Below, one piece after another: positions 7,957 to 16,993 of a DNA stretch of 64,000 nucleotides. The notes beneath the pieces were generated by a model, which saw nothing but the letters and a program-made list of their open reading frames with translations, was not told where the DNA came from and did no database searches. This DNA comes from Acidilobus saccharovorans 345-15 (GTDB lineage: Archaea > Thermoproteota > Thermoprotei_A > Sulfolobales > Acidilobaceae): contig NC_014374.1 in NCBI RefSeq assembly GCF_000144915.1, forward strand, positions 558,001 to 622,000, written 5' to 3'. The stretch's first letter is position 1, and each line of letters begins with the position of its first letter. The translations under genes and the position numbers were made by a program.

Positions 7957-9450
7957 TTGAGGGCCACGGCCTTCTACGGCAGGATATACGTCTCCTTCAG
8001 GCCGCCCAGGGCAGTCGACTCCCTGCTGGCCGTGAACGGCAGGGTGGTGCTGGAGGGCGACCGGGGCAGGGTTGAGAGGGCCTGCAGGGAGCTTGAGTGC
8101 GAGGAGGTGGACATAGACAGGGGCGTGGGGCTGCCGGGCTTCATAGACGCCCACATGCACCTCAGCGGCCTGGCAATACAGGACAGCGGCGTCGACCTCA
8201 GGGGAGTTGACAGCCTGGACGAGCTGAGGCGCAGGGTCAAGGAGTTCCTCGAGAGGCACCCCAACGTCACAGCTGTGCTGGGCAGGGGCTGGGACGAGTC
8301 AAGGCTCAGGGAGAGGAGGCCTCCCACCTCGGCCGACATAGACGACGTAGCGGGCGACAGGCCCGTGATGTTGATAAGGGTCTGCGGCCACGCCGCCGTG
8401 CTGAGCTCCTCGGCCATGAGAAGGGTTGACCTGAGGGGGCTCGAGGACTACATAGACATAGGCCCGGACGGCAGGCCAAGCGGCCTGGTCAGGGAGGGGG
8501 CCGTGATAAGGGCGCTCAGGCAGCTCGAGCCGCCGCCCGAGGAGTACATGACCTACGTCGCCGAGGAGGCCAGGAGGCTGGCCCTGCAGGGGGTGACCAC
8601 CGTAGGCTTCATGAACGTGCCGCTTAAGCTCATGGCCGGCCTGACCTCGCAGCCCCTGCCCCTCAGGCTCAGGCTCTACCTTGACGCCGACAGCGTTGGC
8701 CTCCTTGAGTCCCTTGGCGTGGCTGGCGGCTTCGGAAACGACCTGGTCAGGGTGATGGGGCTCAAGGCGTTCGCCGACGGCTCCCTCGGCGCCAGGACGG
8801 CTTACCTGAGCGAGCCCTACTCGGACGACCCTGGGAACAGGGGGAGGCCGCTGCTCGGCCCCGAGGAGCTCAGGTCCCTGCTGGCCAGGGCCTCAAGGCT
8901 TAGGCTGCAGGTGGCTGTGCACGCCATAGGTGACGCGGCCCTCGACGTGGTCCTAAGGGGCTCCGAGGGCCTGCGCGGGTGGCTGAGGGTGGAGCACGCC
9001 TCACTCGTGAGGGACGACCAGCTCCCGGCTCTCTCGGGCCTCCGGGTGGCGGTGCAGCCCATGTTTGAGGTTGACGACTTGCCGTGGATACACAAGAGGC
9101 TGGGCCAGAGGGTCAGGTGGGCCTACAGGTTCAAGTCCATGATTTCAGCGGGCGCCGTGGTGGGGCTCTCCACTGACGCCCCAGTGGAGCCCGCCGACCC
9201 GTGGACGACGCTCTCGGCCGCCGTGAACGGCGTTGAGGGCGTGGGGGAGAGGCTGAGCGTGGCTGAGGCCCTAGACGCCTACACCAGGGGCTCCGCCGAG
9301 GTCCTCATGGACAGGGACGTGGGCAGCCTTGAGGTAGGCAAGATGGCAGATCTCATTATAGCCTCAGGGGACCCCCTGGAGGTCGAGCCCGGGGAGCTGG
9401 GCAAGCTGAGGACGCTGGCCACTTACCTTGGGGGCTCAGGGGTTCAGTAA
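7957..9450 (+). CDS. Amidohydrolase family metal-dependent hydrolase (YtcJ-like)
   Basis: A 497-residue amidohydrolase. The first metal motif GFIDAHMHL gives H66 and H68; later metal or catalytic positions are in VAVHAIGDAALD, RVEHASLV and LSTDAPVEP (Asp). The C-terminal AEVLMDRDVGSLEVGKMADL is the usual return of the composite beta-sandwich. YtcJ relatives hydrolyse amide or imide bonds of diverse small molecules; the substrate here is unknown. Start TTG at 7957, 4 bp after gcvT. Its end overlaps the 3' end of the convergent hutI gene by 15 bp. Being coupled to gcvT and next to the hut locus hints at one-carbon or imidazole chemistry, but this is inference only. Confidence 0.85.
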   Translation: MRATAFYGRIYVSFRPPRAVDSLLAVNGRVVLEGDRGRVERACRELECEEVDIDRGVGLPGFIDAHMHLSGLAIQDSGVDLRGVDSLDELRRRVKEFLERHPNVTAVLGRGWDESRLRERRPPTSADIDDVAGDRPVMLIRVCGHAAVLSSSAMRRVDLRGLEDYIDIGPDGRPSGLVREGAVIRALRQLEPPPEEYMTYVAEEARRLALQGVTTVGFMNVPLKLMAGLTSQPLPLRLRLYLDADSVGLLESLGVAGGFGNDLVRVMGLKAFADGSLGARTAYLSEPYSDDPGNRGRPLLGPEELRSLLARASRLRLQVAVHAIGDAALDVVLRGSEGLRGWLRVEHASLVRDDQLPALSGLRVAVQPMFEVDDLPWIHKRLGQRVRWAYRFKSMISAGAVVGLSTDAPVEPADPWTTLSAAVNGVEGVGERLSVAEALDAYTRGSAEVLMDRDVGSLEVGKMADLIIASGDPLEVEPGELGKLRTLATYLGGSGVQ

Positions 9451-10683
9451 GTCCTTGACCGCGGAGCCGCGCCTGATAACAACCAGTGCCCTGTCCCTGC
9501 CCCAGTCATACCCAAGCTCGCTGACCCTCTCAAGGTCCCACACCACCAGGTCAGCCAGCTTCCCGGCCTCCACGGACCCCCTGTCGCTCAGCCCCAGCGA
9601 GAGCGCGGCGTTAACCGTGGCGGCGGCCAGGGCCTCAGCCTGCGTCAGGCCGTAGAGGTAAATTGCAAGGTCAATAGCTGTCTGCATCGACGGCATGACG
9701 CTGTTCGCGCTGAGGTCGCTGCCCAGTGCCATGGGCACGCCGTACGCCCTCAGCAGGGGCACCGGAGGCCTCGAGGAGCCCATGGTAGCCATGAGGCTTG
9801 CCGGCAGGAGGCCAGCCGTGGATCTTGAGGCGGCTATCGCCTTCACGGACCTCTCGTCAGAGACCTCCAGGTGGTCAACCGAGGCGGGGCCCGCCTGGGC
9901 CACGGCCTCGGCGCAGCCTATCCTGGCCAGCTGGTCCGCGTGAGCCCTTGCTCCTAGGCCTACAGCCCTGGCTGACGTGAGTATAAGCCTTGACTCGTCA
10001 GGCGTGAAGGCACCTTCATCGCAGAAGACGTCCACAAAGTTAGCTAACCCTGCCGCCCTCCTAACTAGGTCGTTGGCAAAGCCCTTAACGTACTCCTCCC
10101 TGGCCCTCCCCTCCCTGGCCTCCTCGGGCGGCACGTGGGCAAGCAGGGTTGGAACCACGTCGACCTTTGCAGTGCTAGACGCCTCCCTCGCAACCCTAAG
10201 CAGCCTGAGCTCGCCCTCGTGGTCGAGGCTGTAGCCGCTCTTGACCTCAGCCGTCGTGGTCCCCAGGTGAAGCATCAGCCTGAGCCTCTTGACTAGCAGG
10301 TCCCTGAGCTCCTCGTCGCTGGCCGACCTCGTGGCCCTGACGGTCCTGTATATGCCCCCTCCTCTCCTGAGGATCTCTGAGTAGCTGACGCCGCTCAGCT
10401 TAGCCTCAAGCTCGTCGTCCCTGCTGCCGGCGAAGACCGCGTGGGTGTGCATGTCAACAAGTCCTGGCGAGAGGAGCCTTCCACCTGCGTTAAGCTCAAG
10501 CCCTGCCCTGTAGGTTCCCCTAACCTCGCCTCGCTGGCCTACCTTAGCTATGTAGTTGCCCTTAACCGCCACCTCGCCCCCTGCCAGGACCTTCACTTGG
10601 GAGGCCCTAGTGACGGGCCTGAACTCAAAGAGGACAACGTTAGCATTGTATATAATTAGGTCGGCCTCGGGCAAGGGCGCCAC
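9436..10683 (-). CDS. hutI: Imidazolonepropionase
   Basis: A 415-residue amidohydrolase that opens the imidazolone ring to N-formimino-L-glutamate, step three of histidine degradation. Recognised features: H79-T-H81 (VDMHTHAVFAG), the HutI-specific AEVKSGYSLDHEGELRLL segment, Zn/His sites in ARAHADQLAR and SVDHLEVSD, and ALGSDLSANSVMPSMQ, where most homologues read a TD-NPG-type motif. Start GTG 10683 lies one base after the hutH stop (TGA 10687-10685), showing translational coupling with hutH. No HutD or HutC regulator is visible. Identity is supported both by motifs and by the adjacent hutH/hutU genes. Confidence 0.94.
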   Translation of the reverse strand: MAPLPEADLIIYNANVVLFEFRPVTRASQVKVLAGGEVAVKGNYIAKVGQRGEVRGTYRAGLELNAGGRLLSPGLVDMHTHAVFAGSRDDELEAKLSGVSYSEILRRGGGIYRTVRATRSASDEELRDLLVKRLRLMLHLGTTTAEVKSGYSLDHEGELRLLRVAREASSTAKVDVVPTLLAHVPPEEAREGRAREEYVKGFANDLVRRAAGLANFVDVFCDEGAFTPDESRLILTSARAVGLGARAHADQLARIGCAEAVAQAGPASVDHLEVSDERSVKAIAASRSTAGLLPASLMATMGSSRPPVPLLRAYGVPMALGSDLSANSVMPSMQTAIDLAIYLYGLTQAEALAAATVNAALSLGLSDRGSVEAGKLADLVVWDLERVSELGYDWGRDRALVVIRRGSAVKDLLNP

Positions 10684-10684
10684 C

Positions 10685-12127
10685 TCAGGCCAGGTTCACT
10701 ATGAAGCTGAGGCCCGAGAGGCCGGCCTCCCCCACTACCTTGGCCAGCGACCTCTCTAGGGCGTCCTTAGGGTCATCGAGGGGGAGCCCCCTGGCGACCT
10801 TGGAGGCCTGTGAGGCCAACGCGTCCTCGACGGCTATCAGCCTTGCCAGCACGGCCGTCGACCTTAGCAGCTCGTAGGAGGAGTTGGGCGCCATTGAGAC
10901 CACGTCCTCCTGCAAGCCGCTGGTAGGAATGGAGTGCACAGATCCCGGGGAGGCCAGCTGGCGGAGCTTGGCAGCAAGCGACGCGGCCGTGTACTGGTAG
11001 ATCATTGCTCCCACGACGGTGCCCTTAACTGCCAGGAAGTCCGGGAGCCCTGTGGTGGCGGAGCTCAGCAGGTGGGCCGTCCTCCTCTCTATCATGTTGC
11101 CCACGTGCGCCAGGGCGACCTTAGCCATGTCTGACGCCATGCCTGCAGCCGAGGCGTGGAAGTTGCAGGCGTGATACACGCTGTCATTATAGACGAACGG
11201 GTTATCTGACGACGAGTACGCCTCCGCCTCAAGTAGCTTGGCAGCAAACCTGAGGACCTCGAGGGCTGAGCCGTAGACCTGGGGCACGCACCTTATGCAG
11301 TAGGGGTCCTGAAGCCTCGGCGACCTCTGACAGTCAACCTTAAGCGAGGCTACCACGTCCTTAACTCCCTCAAGCCTCTTGCTGTTGGCCACCGCTGTAG
11401 AGAAGTGCTGGGGGTTACACCCCGTGACCTCAAGCGTCTCGCTCATTACATTGAGGGACTCGCCCAAAAGCCTCAGGGAGGCGCAGACCCCCAGGGAGGC
11501 CATGGCGACGCTGAAGGCGTTGCTGTTAATTATAGCCAGGGCCTCGCCCGGCCCAAGCTCCAGGGGCTTAAGCCCGGCGGCCTCAAGGGCCTCCCCGCAG
11601 CTAAGCCTTCTGCCCCTCACGGTTGCCTGCCCCTCCCCGCTGTAGATGCACCTGGAGATCCTGGCGAGCGGCGCCAGGTCGCCGCTCGCGCCCACGCTGC
11701 CCTCCAGCGATACAGCTGGAACTATGTCGTAGTTTAACGAGTCGACGAGCCTCTGCGCCACCTCGGGCCTCACGGGCGCGAAGCCCTGGGCCAGCTGGGA
11801 CGCCCTCACAAGCATGGCCGCCCTGACCACCTCCCTTGGGGCCTCAGGCCCAATGCCGAGGTCGTGCTCCCTGAGGACCTGGGCCTCCCTGCCCCTCCAC
11901 GTGCCCTCCTCGGCCGAGGCCAGGGCCCCGAGGCCGGTGGAGTAGCCGTAGACCTTTCCCAGCGAGGCCCCGGCCTCGTAGGCCTTCCTGGACCTTGAGA
12001 GCAGCTGGAGCGACTCCTGGCACATGCTAACTGGGGAGTTAACAGCGACGTTACATATGTCTTCAACGGTCAGCCTCTGGCCCGCGCAGACCTTCAAGGC
12101 ATGCACCTGTGCGCACTGGCAGTTCAA
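10685..12127 (-). CDS. hutH: Histidine ammonia-lyase
   Basis: A 480-residue lyase that deaminates histidine to urocanate. The Ala147-Ser148-Gly149 triad in GSVGASGDLAPLA autocyclises to the MIO electrophile; the catalytic-Tyr region YGYSTGLGALA is at about 60-70; the substrate region SSDNPFVYND and the C-terminal SIPTSGLQEDVVSMA also match. Slightly shorter than bacterial HutH (about 510). Its N-terminus has an unusual cluster of Cys (C4, C6-type pattern NCQCAQ). Start TTG 12127; an in-frame GTG a few codons in (QVHALKV) is an alternative. It lies 30 bp after the hutG-like gene and directly before hutI, so hutG-hutH-hutI can be one transcript. Confidence 0.95.
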   Translation of the reverse strand: MNCQCAQVHALKVCAGQRLTVEDICNVAVNSPVSMCQESLQLLSRSRKAYEAGASLGKVYGYSTGLGALASAEEGTWRGREAQVLREHDLGIGPEAPREVVRAAMLVRASQLAQGFAPVRPEVAQRLVDSLNYDIVPAVSLEGSVGASGDLAPLARISRCIYSGEGQATVRGRRLSCGEALEAAGLKPLELGPGEALAIINSNAFSVAMASLGVCASLRLLGESLNVMSETLEVTGCNPQHFSTAVANSKRLEGVKDVVASLKVDCQRSPRLQDPYCIRCVPQVYGSALEVLRFAAKLLEAEAYSSSDNPFVYNDSVYHACNFHASAAGMASDMAKVALAHVGNMIERRTAHLLSSATTGLPDFLAVKGTVVGAMIYQYTAASLAAKLRQLASPGSVHSIPTSGLQEDVVSMAPNSSYELLRSTAVLARLIAVEDALASQASKVARGLPLDDPKDALERSLAKVVGEAGLSGLSFIVNLA

Positions 12128-12157
12128 GGTATTAGAGTCGGCGGCCTTGACAAGTAA

Positions 12158-13165
12158 TTACTTCATGTTCATCGAGACCAGCGATCTCTGTACAGCCCTT
12201 AGAAGTAGGGCAGCTGCCAGCCTAGGCGTAGAACCTGTAACGTCTGCCCCTGGCACTACCTCGACTACGTCTATTCCCACGACCTTAGCTGATGACGCTA
12301 TTGTATCTATTACGCTCATGCTTTCGAAAGGAGTCATACCAAGAGGGGTAGGACTGTTGACTCCAGGCGCAAAGGCTTGGGCCAGGTGATCCATATCTAT
12401 GCTCAGATAGACTTTGGAACCAGCTACTAGCGACCTTAGCCTCTCAAGAGACGACTTGAAGTCCTTTAGCAGTTCGACCCTGCTGATAATATCAACTCCC
12501 AGCTCCTTAGCTCTAGAAGGGGCGTAAGGAGGGTTTACATACTCAGATACTCCGACGACAAGTGCCTTGACTTTAGTGGCTTCAACTAACTCCCTTAGCC
12601 ACGATCCACTGGTAACGCCTTCCGTCAGTTTTCTTATATCATAGTGTGCATCAAGAACTACCAAGGAAGCGCCTTGCTCTACGAAGGGCCTAGACGTCCA
12701 GTTAGTTATTGAGTGGTCGCCTCCAATGAAAATAGCCGGAACCCCTCTGGACATCGCTACCTCCATGACGTGCCTTGAGGCTTCAACAACCCTTCGGCCG
12801 GTCTCTATAATATCGCCTCCTACAATATCAATGTCACCCATATCATCAAAACCCCACCTTAGCTCTCCAAGGTCTTCGGAGAGTGGTGTCAGCGAGTAAA
12901 GTTCTGTCCTTATGGCTGAAGGGGCAAACCTAGCCCCGGGCCTGCCAGCAGTTGACCAATCCCATGGGACGCCAGCAAGCGGAATTAAGGGCTCTACTTC
13001 TCCAACTCTCCTGTCATAAGGGTCCTTCAAAAAGCGGGCCCTTTTGACTAGACTCAAGCTTTCACCTACCTTATAGTGTAGCTGCAACAGCCTTTTTAAT
13101 GTAGTGCCATCGAACAGCATCCACTTCTTCACTGGATATGTTCCTAGACCTCTAAGAAGTAACAC
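12158..13165 (-). CDS. hutG: Ureohydrolase (arginase/agmatinase fold), probable formimidoylglutamase
   Basis: A 335-residue Mn-dependent ureohydrolase. Metal-ligand motifs are present: GGDHS, VVLDAHYD and SIDMDHLAQAFAPG (the last reads AQ where many agmatinases have DP). By itself the sequence could be agmatinase or guanidinobutyrase; its position immediately upstream of hutH-hutI on the same strand argues for formimidoylglutamase, which yields glutamate and formamide and completes the pathway. The start is uncertain: GTG 13165 lies about 38 bp after a TATA-like ACATAAAC (minus strand, about 13199-13207), but the conserved domain starts only near residue 50. Base composition is visibly more AT-rich than hutH and hutI, pointing to a different recent history. 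Confidence 0.8.
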   Translation of the reverse strand: MLLLRGLGTYPVKKWMLFDGTTLKRLLQLHYKVGESLSLVKRARFLKDPYDRRVGEVEPLIPLAGVPWDWSTAGRPGARFAPSAIRTELYSLTPLSEDLGELRWGFDDMGDIDIVGGDIIETGRRVVEASRHVMEVAMSRGVPAIFIGGDHSITNWTSRPFVEQGASLVVLDAHYDIRKLTEGVTSGSWLRELVEATKVKALVVGVSEYVNPPYAPSRAKELGVDIISRVELLKDFKSSLERLRSLVAGSKVYLSIDMDHLAQAFAPGVNSPTPLGMTPFESMSVIDTIASSAKVVGIDVVEVVPGADVTGSTPRLAAALLLRAVQRSLVSMNMK

Positions 13166-13360
13166 TAGATGTCAGCCACAGGAATTCAGGAGCTAGTTTA
13201 TGTCAAGGAATAATGTAGTGGAGGGAACTGTATGGAGGCTTAAGAGTCTTCATGTAAATGGTTATGAAGGGTCTATTTAACTCATTTTAGATATTTTAGA
13301 AATTAATAAGTTAGGAACATTGTAAAGACATATATAGCAATGAGTGTTAGTGTCCAAATG

Positions 13361-13401
13361 GTATACATACTTAAATACGAGTCTAATCAAAACATATAAA
13401 A
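13361..13401 (+). promoter_or_regulatory. Promoter region of the APC permease
   Basis: CATATAAAA (13393-13401) is a good TATA box 20-28 bp before TTG 13421, fitting a leaderless transcript. A GTATAC hexamer at 13361-13366 precedes a second TATA-like TTAAATAC. The GTATAC core recurs near hutU, acs and two other genes, but here it lies upstream, not downstream, of the TATA box. Confidence 0.5.
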
Positions 13402-13420
13402 CAGTAATTGGTGATGTAAC

Positions 13421-14839
13421 TTGTCCCACTCACAGGACGTCAGTTCTAGTGGAAACGAAGGTCTAGCGAGAGGGATACTCTCGCCATGGCTAATAGTTGC
13501 CAATGGGTTGGCAGCTAATGGGCCTGCCGCAACGGCCGCGCTTTACTTTACAACATTAGCAGGCCTCGTAGGCGGCTCTCTGCCGCTGGTTCTGCTTCTT
13601 GCTTGGTTGATATATGTGGGCATGACATACATAGTGTACGAGTGGAGCAAAAATATAACATCGACGTATCTTTGGGCTGTAATGCAGAAGAAGGGCTTTG
13701 GCAGCTCGTACCTCTCCTTCGTAATAGGGGGATGGGGTTACTGGTATTATTATATAACGGGCGCGGCCGGGTTTGCAATTCTGGGCATAGCAGCATTCAT
13801 ATCACTGATATTTCCTTCGTTTTATCAAACTCATCCATGGATATGGATACCGATAGCAATAGCGGTTGCTGCAGAGGTCTGGGCAGTTGTTTATACGGGA
13901 GCTAAGGTCAGTACAACGTATAACTTGATAGCAGGGCTTATCGAGGTGGCCTTCCTGCTCTTAACGGGTTTAATATTGGTCCTTATGTTTATTCATAAGA
14001 ACACCTTCCTGCCATTTACACCAATCCCGCTAGGCAAGGACTGGCCAATCATACTTACAACTATGATTTTCGCAATAACTACATTCGGAGGCATGAACCA
14101 AGCAGTGCCCCTAGGTGAGGAAGCTATAGACCCTAAGAGGACTGTTCCTAAGGCGTTAGCCTGGCTGGCGTTCCTAATAGGGGTGCCAATAATATTCAAC
14201 GCCTACGCGCAGGAAATAGTCTATGGCGTTGATAACATGTTTAAGTACTCTCAGCTCCCTGACCCTGGAATAATTATTTATGGTAGTGTGTTAGGTTCCA
14301 TCGCAGCCATAATATTCGCCGTTTTAGTGATATATGCGTTTGACGCCTCTGCCGTGGGCTTCCTGAATTCTGCAGTGAGAGCTGGGTATGGCATAGCAAG
14401 AGATGGCATCCTTTTCCCTAGCTGGTTCACGAAACCTAACAAATTTAAGGTACCAGGGAAGAACGTCACAGCTTCAGCTATAATAGTTACGGGCACTGCC
14501 ATAGCCTCAGGTCTAGTATGGGGTCCTGTGATGGGAAGCGTCTTCTTGCTCACCTCAAACGGTTACTTTAACTTTATCAATCACCTTCTGGCATCAATAG
14601 GGCTAGTGAATTTCAAGAGGAAGAGAGGGGAGAGGGTAGGCGCTGGTCTGATAGCGGTTGTAATAGCCCTAGTACTGGCTTTAGGAGCGGCCATAGTGCT
14701 TTCCGCTATGGCGCCTCCACCGCTAGACTATGCCGGCCTTACATCGTTAGTATGGTTCATCATAGGAAACATAGTATACTTAGTAGAGAAGAGAAGAAAG
14801 CCAGACAACATGAAGAAATTTGGTGAATTCACACTATGA
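13421..14839 (+). CDS. APC-superfamily amino acid permease, candidate histidine transporter
   Basis: A 472-residue protein with about twelve hydrophobic helices. The first helix contains ANGLAANGPAATAALYF, the unwound substrate-binding helix style of APC transporters, and the loop between helices carries the conserved ITTFGGMNQAVPLGEEAIDP motif, residues typical of the GEE/consensus amphipathic region. It acts in the cytoplasmic membrane as a proton- or ion-coupled amino acid importer. Placement divergent to hutGHI and upstream of hutU makes histidine or urocanate the likely substrate (inference). Start TTG 13421. Codons are AT-rich (TTA, CTA, AGA frequent) compared with flanking genes, as in the hutG-like neighbour. 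Confidence 0.88.
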   Translation: MSHSQDVSSSGNEGLARGILSPWLIVANGLAANGPAATAALYFTTLAGLVGGSLPLVLLLAWLIYVGMTYIVYEWSKNITSTYLWAVMQKKGFGSSYLSFVIGGWGYWYYYITGAAGFAILGIAAFISLIFPSFYQTHPWIWIPIAIAVAAEVWAVVYTGAKVSTTYNLIAGLIEVAFLLLTGLILVLMFIHKNTFLPFTPIPLGKDWPIILTTMIFAITTFGGMNQAVPLGEEAIDPKRTVPKALAWLAFLIGVPIIFNAYAQEIVYGVDNMFKYSQLPDPGIIIYGSVLGSIAAIIFAVLVIYAFDASAVGFLNSAVRAGYGIARDGILFPSWFTKPNKFKVPGKNVTASAIIVTGTAIASGLVWGPVMGSVFLLTSNGYFNFINHLLASIGLVNFKRKRGERVGAGLIAVVIALVLALGAAIVLSAMAPPPLDYAGLTSLVWFIIGNIVYLVEKRRKPDNMKKFGEFTL

Positions 14840-15103
14840 CTTTACCTTTATCATAACGTATACATCATAGCTTTTTTGCCAATGATCATATAAAGTTTCA
14901 GATAAGCTACTACAGCTACTACTAACAAGGTCAGCTTGATGTAAAAAGCCGGCAGTAAGCGATGTAAAGAGCATCTAGAGCTATCAGGAAGTGTAATATA
15001 AGGTGTAATATAGATAGTTACACCGTATATATGCTTGTGTAATCAAAATTAAAAACACCGATATTGTATACAATTATTCAATGGTTAATGAGGTGCATGG
15101 TCA
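14840..15103. promoter_or_regulatory. AT-rich hutU control region with repeats
   Basis: No gene is visible. The region carries GTGTAATATA twice (14991-15000, 15003-15012), a further GTGTAAT at 15037-15043, and an inverted repeat GGTGTAA (15002-15008) / TTACACC (15018-15024). A TATA-like AAAATTAAAAAC is at 15045-15056, TTGTATACAA at 15064-15073, and a ribosome-binding GAGGTG at 15090-15095. This looks like a regulated promoter for urocanase. Confidence 0.6.
15064..15073. promoter_or_regulatory. Palindromic operator candidate TTGTATACAA (hutU)
   Basis: A perfect 10-bp palindrome located about nine bases after the TATA box and before the expected transcription start of hutU. A bound protein here would block polymerase, so a repressor site is the natural reading. 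Related copies precede the genes at 31549 and 38598. Confidence 0.5.
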
Positions 15104-16960
15104 GTGTCTGTTCCCTCGAAGTATAAGGGTCAACCCATTGAGGAGCTGATATCCGAGGGCTATTACGACCCTGAGACCAGGACAGTTCATGCAATCACTG
15201 GCCCTGAGCTTCACGTCAGGAGCAGGGACTGGCAGGTAGAAGGAATACTGAGGATGCTCTTTCACGTCCTCGACCCCATGGTTGCCAAGGACCCCAAGAA
15301 CCTCATAGTTTACGGCGGCACCGGCAAGGCCGCGAGGTCCTGGGACGACTTTGAGGCCATAGTCAACACCCTGCTCACCATGGACTCGGACGACACGATG
15401 GTGATACAGAGCGGCCAGCCCGTGGCGGTCTTCAAGACGGACCTGAGGGCCCCGAGGGTCGTCATGAGCAACGCCATGCTGGTGCCCAAGTGGGCGGACT
15501 GGAGCTACTTCTGGGAGCTCGAGAAGAGGGGGCTCATAAGCTTCCACCAGATGACGGCGGGCTGCTGGGCCTACATAGGCACCCAGGGGGTCCTCCAGGG
15601 GACCTATGAGACCGTGGGGGCGGCGGCCGAGAGGGCCTACGGCTCCCTCGAGGGAAGGCTCTACGTGAGCGCGGGCCTAGGGAACATGGGTGGCGCCCAG
15701 CCACTCGCGGCCAAGATGCTTGGCGGCGTGGCCCTCATAGCTGACGTTGACAAGCGCATGATAGACAGGATGATACAGACGGGCTACCTGGACACCTGGA
15801 CCGACGACATAGATAAGGCCATAGACATGGCCCTTGAGGCCAAGAGGTCAAGGACTCCCACCAGCATAGGGGTCCTCGCCAACGCAGTTGACCTGCTCGA
15901 GCGCCTGGTCAAGGAGAACGTGGTGCCTGACGTCCTCAGCGACCAGACGCCGGCCCACGACCCGCTCTCCTACGTGCCGGAGGGGATGAGCGTCGAGGAG
16001 GCGGCGAGGCTCAGGTCACAGGACCCCGAAAGGTACATACAGCTGGCAAAGCAGACTATGAAGAGGCACGTCCAGCTCATGCTTGAGCTCCAGGCCAGGG
16101 GGGCCGTGACCTTTGAGTACGGCAACAACCTCAGGAAGCAGGCCTACGACGCCGGCCTAACAGAGGCCTTCAAGATACCCGGGCAGATGGAGTTCATGCG
16201 GCCACTGTTCGAGGAGGGGAGGGGGCCGTTCAGGTGGACCAGCCTCATGGGCGACCCGAACGACATATATAAGCTGGACGACGTCCTGCTGCAGCTGTTC
16301 GGCAGGAACCAGAGGCTAGCCAGGTGGATAACGGCAGCCCACAAGTACGTCAAGTTCCAGGGCCTGCCCGCCAGGGTGGTTTACCTCGGCTACGGCGAGA
16401 GGGCCCTGTTCGGCAAGGTGGTCAGCCAGATGGTCAGGAGGGGCGAGCTCTCAGGCCCCATATGGTTCGGCAGGGACCACCTGGACGCCGGCTCCGTGGC
16501 CTCGCCCTACAGGGAGACCGAGGGCATGTTGGACGGAAGCGACGCCATAGGTGACTGGCCCATACTTAACTACGCCCTCAACACGGCGGTCGGCGCCACG
16601 TGGACCTGCTTCCACCACGGCGGAGGCACAGGCATAGGCTACGCGATACACGCTGGCTTCGGCATGGTAGTTGACGGCACTGAGCTGGCGGAGCAGAAGG
16701 CCATCAGGGTGTTCACAGTGGACCCAGGAATGGGGGTGGTGAGGCACGCCCACGCAGGCTATCCAAGGTCGCTGGCGGTGGCCAGGGAGAAGGGCGTGAG
16801 GATACCTATAATGAAGATGCTCGAGGAGAAGAGCAGGAGGGTAATAGAGGAGGCCAAGAAGGAGGGCAGGATATCAGACTACACCTACCAGAGGGTCAAG
16901 AAGGACCTGGAGGAGTACGAGTCAAAGAAGGGCAACTACTCGCCGCCGTTCAACACTTAG
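15104..16960 (+). CDS. hutU: Urocanate hydratase (urocanase)
   Basis: A 618-residue NAD+-dependent urocanase converting urocanate to imidazolonepropionate. Diagnostic segments: NLIVYGGTGKAARSWDDF, the Rossmann-like VSAGLGNMGGAQPLAAKM, FEYGNNLRKQAYDAG, SGPIWFGRDHLDAGSVASP and the C-terminal TWTCFHHGGGTGIGYAIHAG. GTG 15104 is chosen because GAGGTG sits eight bases upstream and an in-frame stop lies at 15089. The protein is about 60 residues longer than typical bacterial urocanase (about 555). Much of the surplus is a charged, probably helical C-terminal tail (about the last 45 residues, rich in Lys/Glu) after the normal end of the fold. GC-rich codons match hutH and hutI but not the neighbouring permease. 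Confidence 0.95.
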   Translation: MSVPSKYKGQPIEELISEGYYDPETRTVHAITGPELHVRSRDWQVEGILRMLFHVLDPMVAKDPKNLIVYGGTGKAARSWDDFEAIVNTLLTMDSDDTMVIQSGQPVAVFKTDLRAPRVVMSNAMLVPKWADWSYFWELEKRGLISFHQMTAGCWAYIGTQGVLQGTYETVGAAAERAYGSLEGRLYVSAGLGNMGGAQPLAAKMLGGVALIADVDKRMIDRMIQTGYLDTWTDDIDKAIDMALEAKRSRTPTSIGVLANAVDLLERLVKENVVPDVLSDQTPAHDPLSYVPEGMSVEEAARLRSQDPERYIQLAKQTMKRHVQLMLELQARGAVTFEYGNNLRKQAYDAGLTEAFKIPGQMEFMRPLFEEGRGPFRWTSLMGDPNDIYKLDDVLLQLFGRNQRLARWITAAHKYVKFQGLPARVVYLGYGERALFGKVVSQMVRRGELSGPIWFGRDHLDAGSVASPYRETEGMLDGSDAIGDWPILNYALNTAVGATWTCFHHGGGTGIGYAIHAGFGMVVDGTELAEQKAIRVFTVDPGMGVVRHAHAGYPRSLAVAREKGVRIPIMKMLEEKSRRVIEEAKKEGRISDYTYQRVKKDLEEYESKKGNYSPPFNT

Positions 16961-16993
16961 CGTAACATTCAGCTTAGGGTAGCCATAGACCCC

